In this document: positions 62,827-64,000 of the stretch, piece after piece | Numbering within the stretch: the first letter of the stretch is position 1 | How the letters are laid out: each line of letters opens with the position of its first letter | Assembly: GCA_913030825.1 (NCBI GenBank) | Contig: CAJWCU010000005.1 | Location: 1-64,000, forward strand | DNA from: an uncultured Rhodospirillaceae bacterium | Lineage (GTDB): Bacteria; Pseudomonadota; Alphaproteobacteria; Rhodospirillales; Casp-alpha2 | Direction: 5' to 3' | DNA: 64,000 bases | Translations under genes and position numbers: made by a program | Notes under the pieces: model-generated | Databases searched by the model: none | What the model saw: only the letters and a program-made list of their open reading frames with translations | What the model was told of the DNA's origin: nothing

Positions 62827-63615
62827 CTAGGCCTCCCGCCCCTTGGGCTTGCCGTCGGCGTCTTCCAGCACCGCCTTGAGGTGCGAGATCAGCGGATACA
62901 GCCCGGCGCAGACGGCAATCATGAAACCGTAGCCGCCTTCGCGGTAACCCTTACGCCGGACATAGCATTTGAAGAACCGGGTGAAGAAACGGCGCAGGTT
63001 GTTGGCGAAGGAGCCGACCTGGCCGCTGTCGCGCAGGTCCGCCGCCCGCGCGGTGGTGTAACTGTCCAACCGCCGCAGCATGTCGGACAGGTTTCGGTCC
63101 ACGTAATGGTCCAGGCGGTTGCGCAACATCGGGCCCTTCTCGCCCGACCATGTCAGGGAGGGATGCACGCGTTGTGGACCCCAGACCTTCACCCCACGGC
63201 GGAACAGCCCGGGATAGGCGGCCTTGCCGAAGCTCGCCCCCCAGCCCCATCGGACCAACCGGTCGCCGATGTAATTGTCGACCAGGATTTCGTGCCAGTC
63301 GTGGGGGGTCGTCTTGATGATGTCGCGGATTTCCCGGGCCAGGGCGTCGGGCACCCGTTCGTCGGCGTCGACCTCCAGCACCCAGTCGCCGGTGCAGGCA
63401 TCGATCGCCGCGTTGCGCCGCCCGCCTTCGATGTCCCAGGCCCCTTCGACGATGCGGTCGGTATAGCGCCGTGCGATATCGCCGGAACCGTCGCTGCATT
63501 TATCCAACAGCACGACCAGTTCGTCGGCAAAGGCCAACCGGTCGAGGCAGTCCGCCAGTTGCGTCGCCTCGTTATGGACGCAAATCGCGACGGAAAGTTT
63601 GGGCTCGCCGCTCAA
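62827..63615 (-). CDS. Glycosyltransferase family 2
   Basis: A 262-residue GT-A enzyme starting S-G-E-P-K-L-S-V-A-I-C-V-H-N-E-A, with the metal-binding D-x-D in E-V-D-A-D-E-R-V. I chose a TTG start at 63615, eight bases after AAGGAAG and overlapping the upstream stop (TTGA); an ATG at 63633 is the alternative. C-terminal hydrophobic stretch (GYGFMIAVCAGLYPLI) suggests membrane association. Related to WaaE/LgtF-type core glucosyltransferases. Confidence 0.88.
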   Translation of the reverse strand: MSGEPKLSVAICVHNEATQLADCLDRLAFADELVVLLDKCSDGSGDIARRYTDRIVEGAWDIEGGRRNAAIDACTGDWVLEVDADERVPDALAREIRDIIKTTPHDWHEILVDNYIGDRLVRWGWGASFGKAAYPGLFRRGVKVWGPQRVHPSLTWSGEKGPMLRNRLDHYVDRNLSDMLRRLDSYTTARAADLRDSGQVGSFANNLRRFFTRFFKCYVRRKGYREGGYGFMIAVCAGLYPLISHLKAVLEDADGKPKGREA

Positions 63616-64000
63616 GACGCCGCTTCCTTGCATTCGACCCAAAGGTCGTTGGCGGCCGCTTCGGCGGCGTCGACCGAGAGTTTCTCCATCAACGACGGCG
63701 AGTTTTCCCAATCGTAATTTTCCGGGAAGCTTTCCAGGAACCCGGCCCCGCGCACGACCCGGCAATGCGACCCCCAGGGTGCGTAAAGCTCGTCCGGCGT
63801 CGGCCCGAACAGGCCCAAGGTCGGCACACCGGCGGCGGCGGCCAAATGCATCAGGCCGGAATCGTTCCCGATGTAGAGCGCCGCCTTTTCCAGGCAGGCA
63901 TAGGCTTCCAGCAATGAAATCTTGCCGACCAGATCGATGCGCCGGTCTTCGGGAATGCTGGCGAGGAATCCCTCGATCGAGGCGCGTTCGCTCTCGTGCC
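63612..64000 (-). CDS. Glycosyltransferase family 9 (heptosyltransferase-like), 5' end beyond the window
   Basis: Only the C-terminal 128 residues lie inside the window; the frame is open to base 64000. The segment Y-I-G-N-D-S-G-L-M-H-L-A-A-A-A-G-V-P-T-L-G-L-F-G-P-T is the diagnostic donor-binding motif of GT9 heptosyltransferases (WaaC/WaaF/RfaF). It adds heptose or a similar sugar to the lipopolysaccharide core. Its stop overlaps the downstream GT2 start by four bases. Confidence 0.9.
   Translation of the reverse strand, partial: HESERASIEGFLASIPEDRRIDLVGKISLLEAYACLEKAALYIGNDSGLMHLAAAAGVPTLGLFGPTPDELYAPWGSHCRVVRGAGFLESFPENYDWENSPSLMEKLSVDAAEAAANDLWVECKEAAS

Overview
The window is GC-rich chromosomal DNA that looks like an alphaproteobacterium, most likely Rhodospirillales. 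This rests on gene style (several CoA-based catabolic clusters, tripartite tricarboxylate transport genes, GPDRR-type response regulators, an elongator tRNA-Met of alphaproteobacterial type) and is an inference, not a taxonomic proof. Most of the window is ordinary housekeeping and catabolic DNA. The exception is a tRNA-anchored accessory block at 49006-54716.

Layout. 1-8794: a partial surface adhesin with a 27-bp coding repeat, then mostly small or single-gene functions (NTF2-like, cyclophilin-like, O-methyltransferase, OmpA-like, PhnN, a lipoprotein, a response regulator, SDR, class II amidotransferase, a zinc phospholipase C-like exoprotein). 8801-14129: RhlE helicase, a periplasmic coiled-coil protein, an Asp/Glu racemase-like protein and an MHYT sensor kinase. 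14166-23021: an acyl-CoA catabolic cluster (thiolase, FadB-type multifunctional protein, TPP enzyme, acyl-CoA ligase, divergent acyl-CoA dehydrogenase). 23204-25812: a cold-shock gene with its own promoter and leader, three small genes and a DUF481 outer-membrane protein. 25839-36350: more CoA chemistry (ACAD10-like kinase, CaiB-type CoA transferase, two acyl-CoA dehydrogenases with an IclR regulator, an enolase-superfamily enzyme) plus a glutaredoxin-DinB fusion with an RraA-like partner. 36863-38923: an ammonium-transporter/histidine-kinase fusion. 38956-45543: a LysR-controlled TctBAC uptake system with a DUF3604 protein. 45554-48946: two divergent MFS exporters and a small conserved protein.

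The accessory block is the most interesting part. The intact tRNA-Met gene (54640-54716, minus strand, with a strong promoter and a terminator) is followed by two truncated copies of its 3' end at 51849-51894 and 49006-49044. These direct repeats delimit two tandem islets with no integrase. The tRNA-proximal, AT-richer islet carries an excisionase-like gene and a translationally overlapped pair: a ParB-like protein and an Mrr-type endonuclease with an intact PD-(D/E)xK core. The distal islet carries a compact four-gene set: a two-repeat peptidoglycan-binding-like protein, a small Cys-rich membrane protein, a helical-repeat protein and a stand-alone ABC-type ATPase. Both look like defence or conflict cargo at an integration hotspot; the ParB-Mrr pair is the best candidate for an undescribed system.

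54905-64000: a small basic protein with a CRP-like site upstream, a lipoprotein, a PEP-mutase-family enzyme, AcuI-type reductase, PyrC, and a minus-strand cell-surface polysaccharide cluster (asparagine synthase plus four glycosyltransferases) that runs off the end.
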